Under the pieces are notes generated by a model that saw only the letters and a list, made by a program, of their open reading frames with translations, did no database searches and was not told the origin of the DNA. Shown one piece after another: positions 1 through 10,889 of a stretch of 64,000 nucleotides of DNA. The DNA is taken from contig JABLTG010000028.1 of the NCBI GenBank assembly GCA_016618085.1, forward strand, positions 78,344 to 142,343, given 5' to 3'. This DNA comes from Neovahlkampfia damariscottae. Its lineage: Eukaryota; Heterolobosea; Selenaionea; Neovahlkampfiida; Neovahlkampfiidae. Position numbers and translations under genes: made by a program. The first letter of the stretch is position 1. Each line of letters opens with the position of its first letter.

Positions 1-508
1 ATTCTTTGAATTGAATTGAATTCTTTTCATGAAGTAAATCGATTAGTTTCAATGTATAAATTTCGTCTATTTCATTTGGAAATGATATTGAAAAAGTTTC
101 AAATAAACTTTTGTAAATATGACTTGTGTAAATAGTTCTTTCAAACCAAAGCGAATCACTTGTTTTGTAACTCAATTTATATAAAACAGAAGCATAAGAT
201 GTATAATTTTGTTTTTTTAAAATTTTCAAAATTTCTTTTCTGACTGATGGCAACTGTTTTCTGATTAAAATTTTTTTAACAAATTCTTTGTAATTGGAAG
301 GTTCTGCTTTTTTGATGAAAGTTTCAATGTTGAGAGTTTTTGTTAAAATTGGATCATTTGAGAATCTTGTTGTATAAATTTCTTTCCAGAGTAATTCTGA
401 CTTTGAGACTTCATTCAAATTTTTGGAAGTTGCAAAAAAATTTTCAAAATCATTTAGAGGTAAATATGTACATATTTGATACAGTATATCAACTGAGATG
501 TCATTCAT
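1..508 (-). CDS. F-box protein, partial (runs off window)
   Basis: An open frame on the minus strand runs from an ATG at 508 to the window edge (169 codons, C-terminus missing). The first about 50 residues form an F-box: they begin MNDISVDILYQICTYLPLND and continue with a TSKNLNEVS segment and LLWKEIY, the usual hydrophobic and tryptophan pattern. F-box proteins bind Skp1 and recruit substrates to SCF ubiquitin ligases. The remainder is helical and lysine-rich with no recognised substrate-binding repeat in the visible part. A TGATTGG element at 572-578 lies upstream and is probably shared with the divergent kinase gene. F-box call fairly sure; substrate unknown. Confidence 0.75.
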   Translation of the reverse strand, partial: MNDISVDILYQICTYLPLNDFENFFATSKNLNEVSKSELLWKEIYTTRFSNDPILTKTLNIETFIKKAEPSNYKEFVKKILIRKQLPSVRKEILKILKKQNYTSYASVLYKLSYKTSDSLWFERTIYTSHIYKSLFETFSISFPNEIDEIYTLKLIDLLHEKNSIQFKE

Positions 509-571
509 TGAGTTGTGTGCAAATTAATTTTTTTGTTTTTGTCCAACTCAACTTTTTTGTATAAACCGAAA

Positions 572-578
572 TGATTGG
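572..578. promoter_or_regulatory. CCAATCA-type element, bidirectional
   Basis: TGATTGG lies between the divergent F-box (start 508) and kinase (start 623 or 656) genes. It matches the element found before most host genes in this window, so it is inferred to serve both genes. Confidence 0.5.
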
Positions 579-622
579 TGAAAGAAAGTCTAAAAATAAA
601 AAGTTGACTTTTCCAAAATTGC

Positions 623-3600
623 ATGTACAGTGCAGGCATAGAAAGAGAAGAAATAATGTATAAAACAGGATTTACAGAACTTGATCTTGAACTTCCAACA
701 CCTCAAATTTATGAAGAAAAACCAAAATACGTTTTGAAAGGAGATTCTTTTAAAAATTTTTCAAAACTATTTTCCAAACCTTCTGATATTGATAAAACAA
801 GTACAATAAGAATTGAAACTAGAAAAAATGAAAAAAAAAAATACAACCAAATCATACTTGGCTATGACATTGACGCACCAGTAGAAAAACAAAATGAAAT
901 TGAACATAAAATGGTTGCACTTTGCTCTATAAAACATGAGAATATTTTACAACATGAAAAAGTCTATGTAAAAAAACCCATCAAAAACTCATCATATTCC
1001 TACCACATCTCAACAACAGATCAAAAATTAAAAAGAACTTTGGAAACTGATATTTTTGAAACAATACAAGGAAAGAATAATTCATTTCCACCAAACGTAT
1101 GATTTTAATCTTTTTTATTTTTTAGATGATTGAAAAATGGTTTTTTGAAATTATTTCAGGATTGGATGCTCTTCATGGACAAGGAATTACACATAACAAT
1201 CTTTTACCTTCAAGTATTTTTTTGGATACAGATAATCATGTCCAGTTGTCAAAAATAGGTTTTGGTTTTGAAGAAAATATTGAATCATTGACTCAAAATG
1301 AAGCTTATTTTGCACCTGAAATATTTGATGATGAAAAATTTACTACAAGTTCAGATGTTTATTCATTGGGTGTTTTAATGATGAAATTGATTTATTTAGA
1401 GGTATTCTTGATTGTTTTTTTCATTTTTTGGTAGAACGTTGATTTGGAAGATGTTGATGAACTGATTGGTTCAATTCCAAAGGAATATAAGAAAATGGAG
1501 ATAATTGATGTCATTACAAAATGTTTATCAGATAAACCAAATTCACGCCCAACTATTTCTGAAATGTTAAAATTAAAAAGAGATGATAATATTGAATTGG
1601 AAATTGAAAAAATATCCATTGATGAAGAAACACCATCTAAAGTTTTAAGACGTGAAAGAATGGCCAGTATATCATCTAGTTTTGATGATAGAGATTATGA
1701 AGATGAAGATGATGAACTTGAATATGTAAGTGATGATAAGAATTTAAGAAGAAGTGAGATCTTAATTGAAAAAGATGAAGAAGAAGATGAAGAAGAAAAT
1801 GATAAATCAAAAATATCTCAAAGAGCTGTAAGAATAGATTCAAACAAATTAGATTTAGGTCTGATGAAATCAAAGTCATCATCAAAACCACCACCTCCAA
1901 TGAAGAATAAAAAAGAAATACAAAAACCATTTGGAAGAAGAAGTAGTTCATCAGTGGAAGGAAGAAAAGGTGGTAAAAATATATTTTCTCCAAAATCAAT
2001 GAAAAAAAAATCAAAGGAATCATATCTTCGTACTGAAGAGGAAGAAGTTGAAAATGTCTCATCAGGTTCAGATTCATTTTTCGAATTGCAAAAACCACCT
2101 AATGTGCAAAGCTCAAGTGTAATTTCCGCACCACCACCACCACCTGGTGTACCTATACAATATGGAGGAGTTATTCCATCTGGAGGAGGACCGCCACCTC
2201 CAAATTATCCTTCCAGAACAATGGAAAAAAAGAAGGATGTCAAATTGGACGATATGATGACTGGAGATCTTCTGAAATCAGTCAACAAAGAAATAGAACA
2301 ACAAACTGAGCAATTAATGATGCTAGAAGATCAACTAGAATCTGTGGATAATGAAATAATGCTGGAAACAGAAACTATCATATTGGAGGCAAAATCTGAT
2401 GAACCACAAAAATTGGACACAGAATCAACAAAATTAAGACAATCAGAAATCAGTAGATTATTGGAAACGATTGAAAATGAAGGAGTTGCCAACAAAGATT
2501 TTGCAATCGCAGGTCTTTTAGATTATGTTGAAAAAGATGTTTTCTCTTCAATTAAATATGATAGTGATAAATCTGTAAGTTCTTCTGTTGAAATTTGGTC
2601 AAAAATTGTTTCTTCATTACAAGTACATTATGTTCATTCAATGAGTGATGCAACAAGAAATCAATATGATAATTTATGTTCAGTTCTCAAAAAAATGAGA
2701 GATGCAGAAAAAATAGCTGATATTGAATCACTTATGAGCTCATCTTCGTATTCATCTTATTCAACTGGTGAATATCCATTCTCAAGAGAAATGAATTTGG
2801 ATGAACTGAATATGGCGACTACTGAAATGTACTCAATGGCAAAAAAGAAGTCAGCAGGATTTTCCTTCAATTTTTCTTCTTGTTTTTCAATAAAACCAAA
2901 AGAAAAATCTGCAGCACAATTACTTGCTGAAGAATTGAGTAACCAATTATTTCCGAAAATTAACATTTAATAGAATCAGGATTGACAAAAAAGGATTCAT
3001 TCAAAACTGATAAAAATATTGGTTCTGGATGTAGTGCTAATGTTTATTTGGTGTCATCAAAAGACTTTCCTGATCAACAATACGTTTTGAAAATATTCAA
3101 AGATGGAAGTGAAGAAGATGCACGTCAAGAAATTTCTGTTTACGAAAAACTTCAAAATGAAAATATCGTCAAATATTTTGAATATTTTAAATATGATGAT
3201 GGTTATGGTGCAGTTCAAACAGCAATCAAACTTGAATATTGTAACAAAGGTGATTTATCAAAGTTATGTAAAAACAAAAAAAGAAAGAAAGTTGAAAGTC
3301 TAACCCAAAAGGAAATTTTGAATATATTGATTCAAATCATCACAGGTTTGATTTATTTACATGCACAAAAATTTGTTCATTGTGACTTAAAACCAGGAAA
3401 TGTTTTCTTGACTGATGATAAAGTGAAGATTGCAGATTTTGGTTTTGCTGTTTCATTTGGGAGTCGACTGATGGGAGGATCATTAGAATATATGTCACCT
3501 GAACAATTTGAAAATCATTTAGGATTTGTTGCTCATCCTTCAATAGACATTTGGAGTTTTGGATGTCTTGTTCTTGAGTTACTCACAAAAAAGAAACATG

Positions 3601-3791
3601 ATTTGAAAATTTCAATAAATAAGAATTCAAATTATGTTGATGAAGTTTGGCATAAAGAAGGATTGAATGATAATTTCTCAACAACTTTACGTGACCTTAT
3701 CATTCGTTGTACAAGAATGGATCCAATTGAAAGACCAACTTCAAAACAGATTTATCTTTCAATGTTGGCAATTAATGAACAAAAGTTGTGA
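623..3791 (+). CDS. Tandem pseudokinase-kinase (predicted fusion)
   Basis: Exons 623-1096, 1126-1401 and 1435-2938 encode a kinase-like N-terminal domain plus a long linker with acidic, proline-rich and coiled-coil stretches. The N-terminal domain looks inactive: the HRDLKxxN loop reads THNNLLPSS and DFG reads IGFG. Without further splicing this part stops at 2968-2970. Eleven nucleotides on begins an open frame for a complete Ser/Thr kinase (GSGCSANV glycine loop, VLKIF lysine, HCDLKPGN, DFGFA, MSPEQ) that has no ATG before its catalytic core. A GT-AG intron at 2939-2979 joins both in frame. I infer one gene, a GCN2- or JAK-like arrangement of dead and live kinase domains. That intron is less T-rich than its neighbours, so two genes remain possible. 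The start could also be the ATG at 656. Confidence 0.6.
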
Positions 3792-4472
3792 TAAAAAGAT
3801 TTTTAATAAATTTTTTTGTTGTATGTTTCTGCAACCGATGTTACATTCCTTCTGCTTTAGATTTAAAGCTCTCTTCTTATTCTTGAAATTCATCAAATAA
3901 AATTTTTGTAAATGAATTTGAGAAAGAACCAAAATCAAGACGAAAGGGAAGGAATTTGCTATGAAACAAGTCTATGTAGTGTCTCATTCAATTCTAGTAT
4001 CTAGGAAATGTTGACAATTCATGCTTGTTTCAATGTTAAAATTTTTCTCAAATTTTACAGGACAAAACTAATTCTTTTAAGGTTTGTTATCTTCTAATAA
4101 AATAATCAAGTCATATATTGCATCATAGAAATCACATTCTTCGAAAAATTAATTTTTTGATGATTTTTTTAATTTGAAAAGTTCGAACATGTAAACAATT
4201 GTTCGTGAAGAATTGAAGAAATTTTGGTGAAAGGATTTCCAGTTATATATTCCAAGGTATTTAAAGTGTCATTTTTTGAACTCTGTTTTTTAGTTCTGAT
4301 GCATCATTTTCGGAGATATTCAAGTCTTGAGAATAATAAAATATGTTGAACAAAATACCTTCAAATTTGTATTCTTTCGTTTTTGGATTGGATATTTTTG
4401 AAACCAGGTTGCATCATCTGCATACGAGAGTGAGGGAAAGAAAAATAATTTGATTGGTGAAAAATATCATGT
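3792..4472. other. Intergenic, no gene recognised
   Basis: AT-rich sequence between the kinase gene and the 3' end of the R-SNARE gene. No open frame with protein-like composition, no tRNA-like fold and no repeat was recognised. The 3' UTRs of both flanking genes must lie here. Confidence 0.4.
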
Positions 4473-5217
4473 TTATTTTGTGGTTGAACTTCCAGCTTGC
4501 ACTCCAGAGCATCTATGAAATGATGGAAATCCACAAGCAATAAACACAACAATGATTACAATCACTACTACAATGATAAAACAAAAGAGTAGTAAAAATA
4601 AAATGAGACAGATCAATCTTGTCGAAAGAAAATTAGATTTAAATTTTCTTACATTGCTAATGTTTTCCTCTTTAATCTTTTTGATTTTTTTTGAAATTGT
4701 TTTGAATCTTCTTCAAGTTGTTCACCCAATTTATCAATTTCTTGCAATTCTTCGCCTCTTTGAATGACTTTATCAATATTTTCAATCATAATATCTTTTA
4801 ATTCTTCTACTTTTTCATTTACTTGTGGAAGTAAATCAGATTTGGGATCATTCCAAAAACTTAATTCATGTTGTAAAATTCTGTTGATATTTGAACTTGT
4901 AAGAGTCACTCTTATAACTTGATCATGTATATTAGTCATAAAACTCCAGACTACCCTCATTTTTGAATCTTTTTCTACACAAAAAAGAGTCATATTCCCT
5001 TTTCTTTGATAATGAATATTAAATCTGTGGAACTGATTAAGAAAAATAAATTTGAGTACTTATCGGACTCTATAGTTCTTTTATGATCATTTTTTGGTAT
5101 TGTTGGATAGATTCGATCGACAATTAACTCTCTATAAGTTTTTTTATTTTTGAAGTTGGTAGCACAGCTTTCACCTTCCACTGTTTCGTTTATTAATAAC
5201 AGTGAATAATATATCAT
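4473..5217 (-). CDS. Longin R-SNARE (VAMP7/synaptobrevin-like)
   Basis: The start is taken as the ATG at 5217 (MIYYSLLLINE), 13 nt after a CCAATTG element. The N-terminal half is a longin-type domain. It is followed by an R-SNARE motif with the central arginine (DKVIQRGEELQEIDKLGEQL). After a 35-nt intron (4618-4652) a transmembrane helix follows (LICLILFLLLFCFIIVVVIV), then a short lumenal tail ending at 4473. This is the VAMP7 layout: longin, SNARE helix, C-terminal anchor, acting in vesicle fusion. The frame changes between the longin part and the next block at 4990-4995 and I find no GT-AG intron there. That may be a sequencing or real frameshift, so the gene may be damaged. Confidence 0.7.
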
Positions 5218-5229
5218 ATTCGAAGAAGG

Positions 5230-5236
5230 CAATTGG
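5230..5236 (-). promoter_or_regulatory. CCAAT-type element of the R-SNARE gene
   Basis: CCAATTG on the minus strand, 13 nt before the chosen ATG. The longer open frame would start inside it, which argues for the ATG at 5217. Confidence 0.45.
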
Positions 5237-5412
5237 TTGATCTGATGCTCAAATAAAATTCAACTTCAAGTAAAACTCATCCTCTTATCAAAAATTTCCA
5301 CGATGGATCATCCAATGAAAACCACTCTACAACAGAATTCCTTTTCAACTGTTCTTGTGTCAAATTATGTAAAATTCAACTGAATTGATTAGTTTTTTTT
5401 CCGAAGAATAAT

Positions 5413-5419
5413 CCAATCA
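5413..5419 (+). promoter_or_regulatory. CCAATCA element of the Sly1 gene
   Basis: CCAATCA, 12 nt before the ATG at 5432; a typical host element and spacing. Confidence 0.55.
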
Positions 5420-5431
5420 ATTTCATCTTCA

Positions 5432-7543
5432 ATGTCTTTACTTCAATCCCAAAAGAGTAAACTTTTATTTTCAAATTAAACATACAAAAAAGATTCAGTT
5501 CTGAAAATCCTTCAAACAGTAGTTGAAGGTAATGACCTTGAATTCACAGAAGAAATAAAAACTAAAAAAATTCAAAACATCAATACCGTTAAAAAAGTCG
5601 GAAGGAGTTTAATTGAACATAAAAGTCAATGGAAAGTATTAATTTTTGATGAATTTTCAAAAAATATTTTGGTACCACTTTTAAAAGTTGGTGACTTGAA
5701 AGGTTTAGGAGTTACTCTTCGAATGTAATTTAAAAAAAAAAATAAAAAAAAAAAATTCAAAAGGAACATAAAAGACAAAAGAGAACAGATTTCAGATGCT
5801 CCTGCGTTATATATTATTCAACCAACAAGAGAAAATATTGACTTAATCTGTCAAGTATTATTTTTATTTTTTAAAATTGATTTTAAGGATTGTGAAAAAA
5901 ATCTTTATGAAAGTTTCTATTTAAATTTTGTTCAACCTTCAACAAGAGATACTTTAGAATATTTAGCAACCAAATTAGTTGAAAATGGTTGCACAGATAA
6001 AATAGCAAAAGTTTATGATCAATTTTTGAATTTTCTTTGTGTAGAAACTAATTTCTTTACTTTAGACTTGAAAGAAATCTTCATTAACGTAATTTTTTAT
6101 TGTTCAATTTTTTTTTAACTTTTTCAAAAAGATTCATAAAAAGAAGAATCAAACAGAAGATGAATTACTAAAAATATTGGAACCTGTGATTAATGGATTG
6201 ATTTCAGTTGTTTTAACTATGGAAATGATACCTATTATTGCATGTGAAAAAGGTGGAAATGCAGAAATTGTTTCTAGAAAATTAGAAAAAAAATTAAAAA
6301 ATTTATTATCAGATCGAACTTATTTATATCAATATCAAGTTGATTCATATCACAAAAAGAGACCTGTTTTAATTATAACAGATAGAGATATTGATTATGC
6401 AGTTTGTATTCAACATAAATGGATTTATAAATCAATGGTACATGATTTATTCAATATGAAACAAAATACAGTTTTTGTTTCTGAATTAAAAAAAGAAGAA
6501 GCAATTGAAGATGATTTAATCAACTCAAAAAAAAAAAAATATGATATTGATTTTGATGATGAATTTTGGAATGAAAATTCCAATTCAAGATTTGAAGATT
6601 TTGCTGAAATTTTAACAAAAAAATTAAAAGAATATACAACATCTTTAGGTGATTTTAATAAAAAAACTGGATTGAATTTAGAAGAAGATGCTTTATTAGG
6701 TGAACAAGCAGTTGATAATATTAAAGGTGAACAAAAATTATCACAAAATATGGTTGATGATGTAATGAGTTTAATTGAAGGAAAAAAGAGAATTAATATG
6801 CATGTAAATATTTCATATGCTGTTTTACATGAAATTAAAACAAGAAAATTAGATGAATTTGTTGCAATTGAAGAATCTTTAATTGAAAATCGTCAATTGG
6901 ATAAAAATCTTTTATTAACTTTAGTAAGAGATGATAAAAAAGGTTCAATTGAAGATAAATTAAGATTATTGTTGATTGATTATTTAGCAAAACTTCAATG
7001 TCAAAATGCATCTTCATTGAACAAATCAGAAGTTGAAGAATTAGAAAGAATTATATTACAAGGAAGAGGTACTTATTCAATTCCAGAATATGAAACATTA
7101 AAATATTTAACATCACATTTAGAATTAAAAGAAGAAAAGAAACATAAAAGATATGAGTCTTCAAATATGATCTTTAATAGTGTTAGTTTCTTATTGAATA
7201 TTTAATTTTTTAGATTTTACAAATGGGTCAAAATATTGTCAAAGGAAATGAATTAGAAGTTGATTTACCAATAACTCAATTGGTTTCTCAAATTATGGAA
7301 AAGAAATTGGATTCAATTCTTTATTTGGATCCAAAATCTGTTAAGAATTCAACTATTTCAATTGATGGTTTTAATGATGCTATTGTTTTTGTAATTGGAG
7401 GAGGTAATTATTTAGAACATGATAATTTAACAAAATATGCTCAAAAAAATTCAAAATCAATTGTTTATGGATGTTCAAATATTGTTACAGGATCAGAATT
7501 TTTGGGTGAATTAAGTGAATTGTTCATGAGCAAAAAAAATTAA
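5432..7543 (+). CDS. SLY1: Sly1 (SCFD1), Sec1/Munc18 family
   Basis: Six exons joined by introns of 32-43 nt (5457-5492, 5725-5763, 5855-5887, 6089-6131, 7182-7213) give one long protein. Sly1 features include an N-terminal block ending in ISDAPALYIIQPTRENI, a middle region with RPVLIITDRDID, and the C-terminal AIVFVIGGGNYLEHDNL. Sly1 clasps assembled SNARE bundles in ER-Golgi traffic. The protein lies in the cytosol on ER/Golgi membranes. Its divergent neighbour is an R-SNARE, so the pair shares a functional theme. The first intron leaves only about 8 codons in exon 1, which looks unusual but keeps frame and follows a CCAATCA element. Confidence 0.88.
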
Positions 7544-7739
7544 AAAGTTTTATTTTTGAAGAATATCAGTTCCCATCAATCTTTTTATGTGGTTTTTCTG
7601 GAATGCAAATAACATTTCTTTAATTTTGCTACACCTCGAGTTTCAATGAACCTCCTCCCAAACCAGAAAATAATTCTCCGAAGTGAATCAATTTGTGATT
7701 AATGAATTGTAAACCAATCAAGTGTTAACTCTCGGAAGA

Positions 7740-7855
7740 ATGAGCAAGTTTATTCCAGAATCTGTAAACTACTTTTTCACAAGAAAGTGCAATTACAATT
7801 GTGGGTTTTGTTTTCACACAAGCAAAAATTCTTTTGTTCTTGATATTGATGATAA
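7740..7855 (+). pseudogene. Viperin-like N-terminal fragment
   Basis: An ATG at 7740 lies 19 nt after a CCAATCA (7714-7720) and opens a frame with the viperin-type signature NYFFTRKCNYNCGFCFHTSK, including the CX3CX2C iron-sulfur motif of radical-SAM enzymes. The frame then breaks near 7850. The next bases, in another frame, encode what resembles the C-terminal end of a viperin (VGVDGPLKDAGFD, then KRGGYYDW). The whole middle of a first copy therefore seems to be missing. No GT-AG intron rejoins the frames without destroying the cysteine motif. I read it as a remnant of a tandem copy. Confidence 0.55.
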
Positions 7856-8919
7856 GATGTTGGTGTTGATGGACCACTTAAAGATGCAGGATTTGATTTT
7901 CAATCATTTACAAAACGTGGAGGTTATTATGATTGGACAAGAGAATTGGATACATTCACAGAAGAAGAAAAGAAGGAAATTTTAAATAGAAGAAATTCCA
8001 AAAGAAATAATTTAATTTCATCTGTTTGTTTTATGTTATGGACAAAGTGTAATTATTCTTGTGAATTTTGCTGGCATCCAGATAAACAAGAAGACTCAAA
8101 ATTTGATCTTTCAGCAGCAAGACATGCAATCTCATTATTAATTCAAAATGGAGCAAAAAAAATTGTAAGCCAATCATTTACTATTGATAAAAATAGAATT
8201 TTTGTGGAGGTGAACCATTCTACAAGAAAAAAGGAGAACATTTAGGTGAATTATTAAAATATACAAAATTATTGGATCAAGATTGTTTTACGTCAGTAGT
8301 GTCCAATGGAAGTTTAATTGAAGAAAAATGGATGGAAAACTACTCAAAATATCTTGATTCATTAGCAATTAGTGTTGACTCATTTGAAAAAGAAACAAAT
8401 CAAAAAATTGGTAGAAAAGATTTAAAACAATCAACTCTTCCATTCTCCAAATTATTACAACTCAAACATTTTTGTGAAAAATATGAAATTAAATTTAAAT
8501 TAAATACAGTAGTAAATACATCAAATTATGAAGAAAATATGATAAACTTTGTGAAAGAATTAAATCCAATTCGTTGGAAAGTATTTCAAGTTGCTCCTCG
8601 ATACAATCAAAATTATGGTCCTGATGCTCCAAATAGAATGAATGTCGAAAAATACTTGATTTCAAAAAATCAATTTCAGTCATTTGTTGATTTTCACAAA
8701 AAAGAAATACCATATTTACAAGATGAATCAGTTGATGATTTAGATAATTCTTATCTTGTTTTAGATCCAAATTATTGTTTTTCTTTTGCATTGGATGATG
8801 GAACAGAAAAACCAACAAAATCTATCTTGGACATTGGTGTTGAAAATGCATTGAAAGAATCAAGTTTTTGTGAAGAAAAACGAAGAAACAGGAAAGGTTC
8901 AGGATTTGACATTGAATAA
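7856..8919 (+). CDS. Viperin-like radical-SAM enzyme
   Basis: Two exons (7856-8164, 8197-8919; 32-nt intron) hold a near-complete radical-SAM enzyme. It has CNYSCEFC (CX3CX2C cluster), then GGEPFYKK after the splice, a VVSNGS strand, and a C-terminal part with DSYLVLDPNY-like sequence and KSILDIGVENALKESSF. That order matches viperin (RSAD2), which makes the chain terminator ddhCTP from CTP and restricts viruses. The frame is open upstream but lacks an ATG until 8033, directly before the cluster, so it may depend on the broken upstream fragment. The last residues diverge from the family after SSF, which suggests a second frame change. Activity is doubtful; the family assignment is fairly good. 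Confidence 0.6.
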
Positions 8920-8925
8920 AATCTT

Positions 8926-10144
8926 TTACTCTTTGAGAGATGTTTGATGTAAAAGTTTCTGATAGGAAATGAAATTTAGGTATGAATAACTTAACACAAA
9001 TCTAGCCCAAGTATCACTCAAATTTGTCGAAATTTCATTTTCAATCTCAAAAAAGAAATTATCATCAATTGTGTCCATTTTTCTACGTGTTTCAAAAATC
9101 TTTTTGTTTTTGTTTGAAATATTCACCTAATCATATTAGTGATCTTTAACATACCTCTAATTCTGAATCTGAATTAAAATACAAATTTCCAATTTTTTCG
9201 ATTTGAATCAATCTTAGTTCTTCTGATTTCATTTCTTTATTTTTGAATATCTTCATAGCATTTCACATTTTCAACTGCAAATTCTAATTCTGAGAATTCG
9301 GTGAACAAATTCCACAACTTTTCATTTTTAAATGAATTTTTCAGGTGATCTGCATTTCTGAACAGATTTTCCCAATTTTCTCAGAACATTCAAAATGGAT
9401 ACAACTGTCAAAAATAAACAACAAAACAAGATGAAAACAAATTCAAGTACATTTCCTAAGCTCATAAAAATGATTCTGTTCACATTAAATTTCTGAAGCA
9501 AGTTAATTGAAATAAACAATGGGAGTAAAATCACAAGACCTAAAAGATAAAATTGAATTCTAAAATAGAGAACATCTTCAACAAAAGCAGTTCTGAGATA
9601 AAAAAAAGGAAAACAAATTTTTTCCCATGATTTTACCTTTTGATGTTTGATTTTTTTAAAAATACGAATAGTTAAAAGTGTTAAATCAATAATCATTAAA
9701 ATGCATGAAAACAGTGTGACCATTCCAATACATATATAATACCAAATCAATAAGAATAAAATGTTTCTTGAAAAAATTCTTCCAAAAAATAAAATTCCCA
9801 GATTGGTAAAAAAGCAAATGATTTGAAATGCAGGAAATACAAATGGATTGCTCAAAAACAACAGTAAACGTATATGAAGTTTCATCTTTGGTTTTTTAGG
9901 ATTTTGATAAATAGATTTTCTATAATTTAAATAAACAAGCAATAGTTCTTATTCCATTGTAAGAATAAAAACTTAAATCTCCAACTTTAGTTTGAAATCC
10001 GTTTTTCGTTTTGCTCGAAAAGAGGAACCCTGCTGCTGTCCTATTTCCGGATAATAATCTGTTTGGATTATAAGAAATTTGAAAGAACGTAATAGTTGTA
10101 CCATAAATGACTGAAAACAAAGCAAAAAGTATCTTCCACTTCAT
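8926..10144 (-). pseudogene. Degraded 7TM-RGS receptor
   Basis: Read on the minus strand, the ATG at 10144 starts a signal peptide (MKWKILFALFSVIYG). A short outside segment follows, then a frame change near 9930 leads into a multi-pass membrane block (9942-9340). Next come pieces of an RGS domain in shifting frames: NEKLWNLFTEFSELEFAVEN near 9310-9260 and, after more frame changes, a later segment near 9126-8930. At least three frame breaks and a missing ectodomain mark it as a pseudogene. The two intact relatives in this window are at 39964-41469 (7TM) and 42288-44022 (7TM-RGS). Confidence 0.6.
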
Positions 10145-10195
10145 CCTCTTTACGCGTCCAATCACCAGTCGCTTATTTTGGACAAATAAAATTCT

Positions 10196-10660
10196 TTATT
10201 TTTTCATACAACAATTTTTAAATTTCTTATTAGAACCACACTCACATTTTGAATGAGGATCTTTAAATTTTTCTTCTTTTGCCAAATCAAATAAATTTGG
10301 GTTAGTTGTGGCACTCGTTGGATTATCTATTTTTCTAATATTCATTTCATTTAACAAATCATCTGGTGTAAAAGTTCCTGCTATTTTTTCATAGTTTTTA
10401 TTGAAAACTGAATATGCAGAAATTCCTGTTTTCTTTCCAGAAAAATCCAAATTGAAAAATATTAATAACATGGTTGTTAATATTAAATAAATTATCATAA
10501 ATTCATTTTGATAACAAACTTTACAGAAATAGATCCAAAAAGTTATGAAAAATATAAATATCCATCTTCTTGAGAAAATATCTACCATTTTGTATTTATA
10601 GTAAGAAACATACCAAAGAATTGGATTTTCTATAGCATTACATTTAAAAAATTTGCTCAT
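10196..10660 (-). CDS. SAYSD1-like membrane protein with SEC-C motif
   Basis: The start is placed at the ATG at 10660 (MSKFFKCNAIENP), 37 nt after TGATTGG at 10697-10703. The longer open frame would begin upstream of that element's end. Two hydrophobic helices (RRWIFIFFITFWIYF and IIYLILTTMLLIFFNL) precede the family hallmark SAYSVFNKNYEKIAGTFT. The C-terminus carries a SEC-C zinc motif, CECGSNKKFKNCC. SAYSvFN proteins sit in the ER membrane; human SAYSD1 binds UFMylated ribosomes at the translocon. The SEC-C ending is a variation on that layout. Family call good, exact role inferred. Confidence 0.75.
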   Translation of the reverse strand: MSKFFKCNAIENPILWYVSYYKYKMVDIFSRRWIFIFFITFWIYFCKVCYQNEFMIIYLILTTMLLIFFNLDFSGKKTGISAYSVFNKNYEKIAGTFTPDDLLNEMNIRKIDNPTSATTNPNLFDLAKEEKFKDPHSKCECGSNKKFKNCCMKK

Positions 10661-10696
10661 CCTTGTTATTGAACTTGAAAAATTGAAAAACAATTT

Positions 10697-10703
10697 TGAT
10701 TGG
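10697..10703. promoter_or_regulatory. CCAATCA-type element, bidirectional
   Basis: TGATTGG on plus (CCAATCA on minus) sits 37 nt before the SAYSD1-like start and 22 nt before the small ORF at 10725. It is probably shared. Confidence 0.5.
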
Positions 10704-10724
10704 CCTCTTTGATACATTCAATCA

Positions 10725-10889
10725 ATGAATAATGCTTTAACTTCAGATGAATCGATCAAATATGCACTTTCATGTCCAATGCATTGGAATATAATAATAC
10801 ACAACATCAATCCAGAAACGACAAGTAAAATTCAGTACATGAAAGAAATTGAAAATCTTAAAATCGGAAATATGGAATCAAGTCCTTGA
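10725..10889 (+). CDS. Small ORF, unknown (possible truncated gene)
   Basis: Fifty-four codons and a stop (MNNALTSDESIKYALSCPMH at the start), 22 nt after the shared CCAAT-type element. I do not recognise it. Its proximity to a host-type promoter suggests the 5' end of a gene whose remainder may have been lost at the left edge of the viral insertion. It could equally be a chance frame. Confidence 0.3.
   Translation: MNNALTSDESIKYALSCPMHWNIIIHNINPETTSKIQYMKEIENLKIGNMESSP

Noticed and set aside
2982-3791. Kinase as an independent gene starting at TTG 2982
   Set aside because: No ATG, no CCAAT element and only 11 nt from the previous stop; the in-frame intron is a better explanation.
4980-5000. 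U12-type AT-AC intron in the R-SNARE gene
   Set aside because: No ATATCC donor or branch-point match, and no AC acceptor in the right phase.
8170-8176. CCAATCA inside the viperin-like locus
   Set aside because: It falls within a 32-nt intron and no start codon or new gene follows, so it is probably chance.
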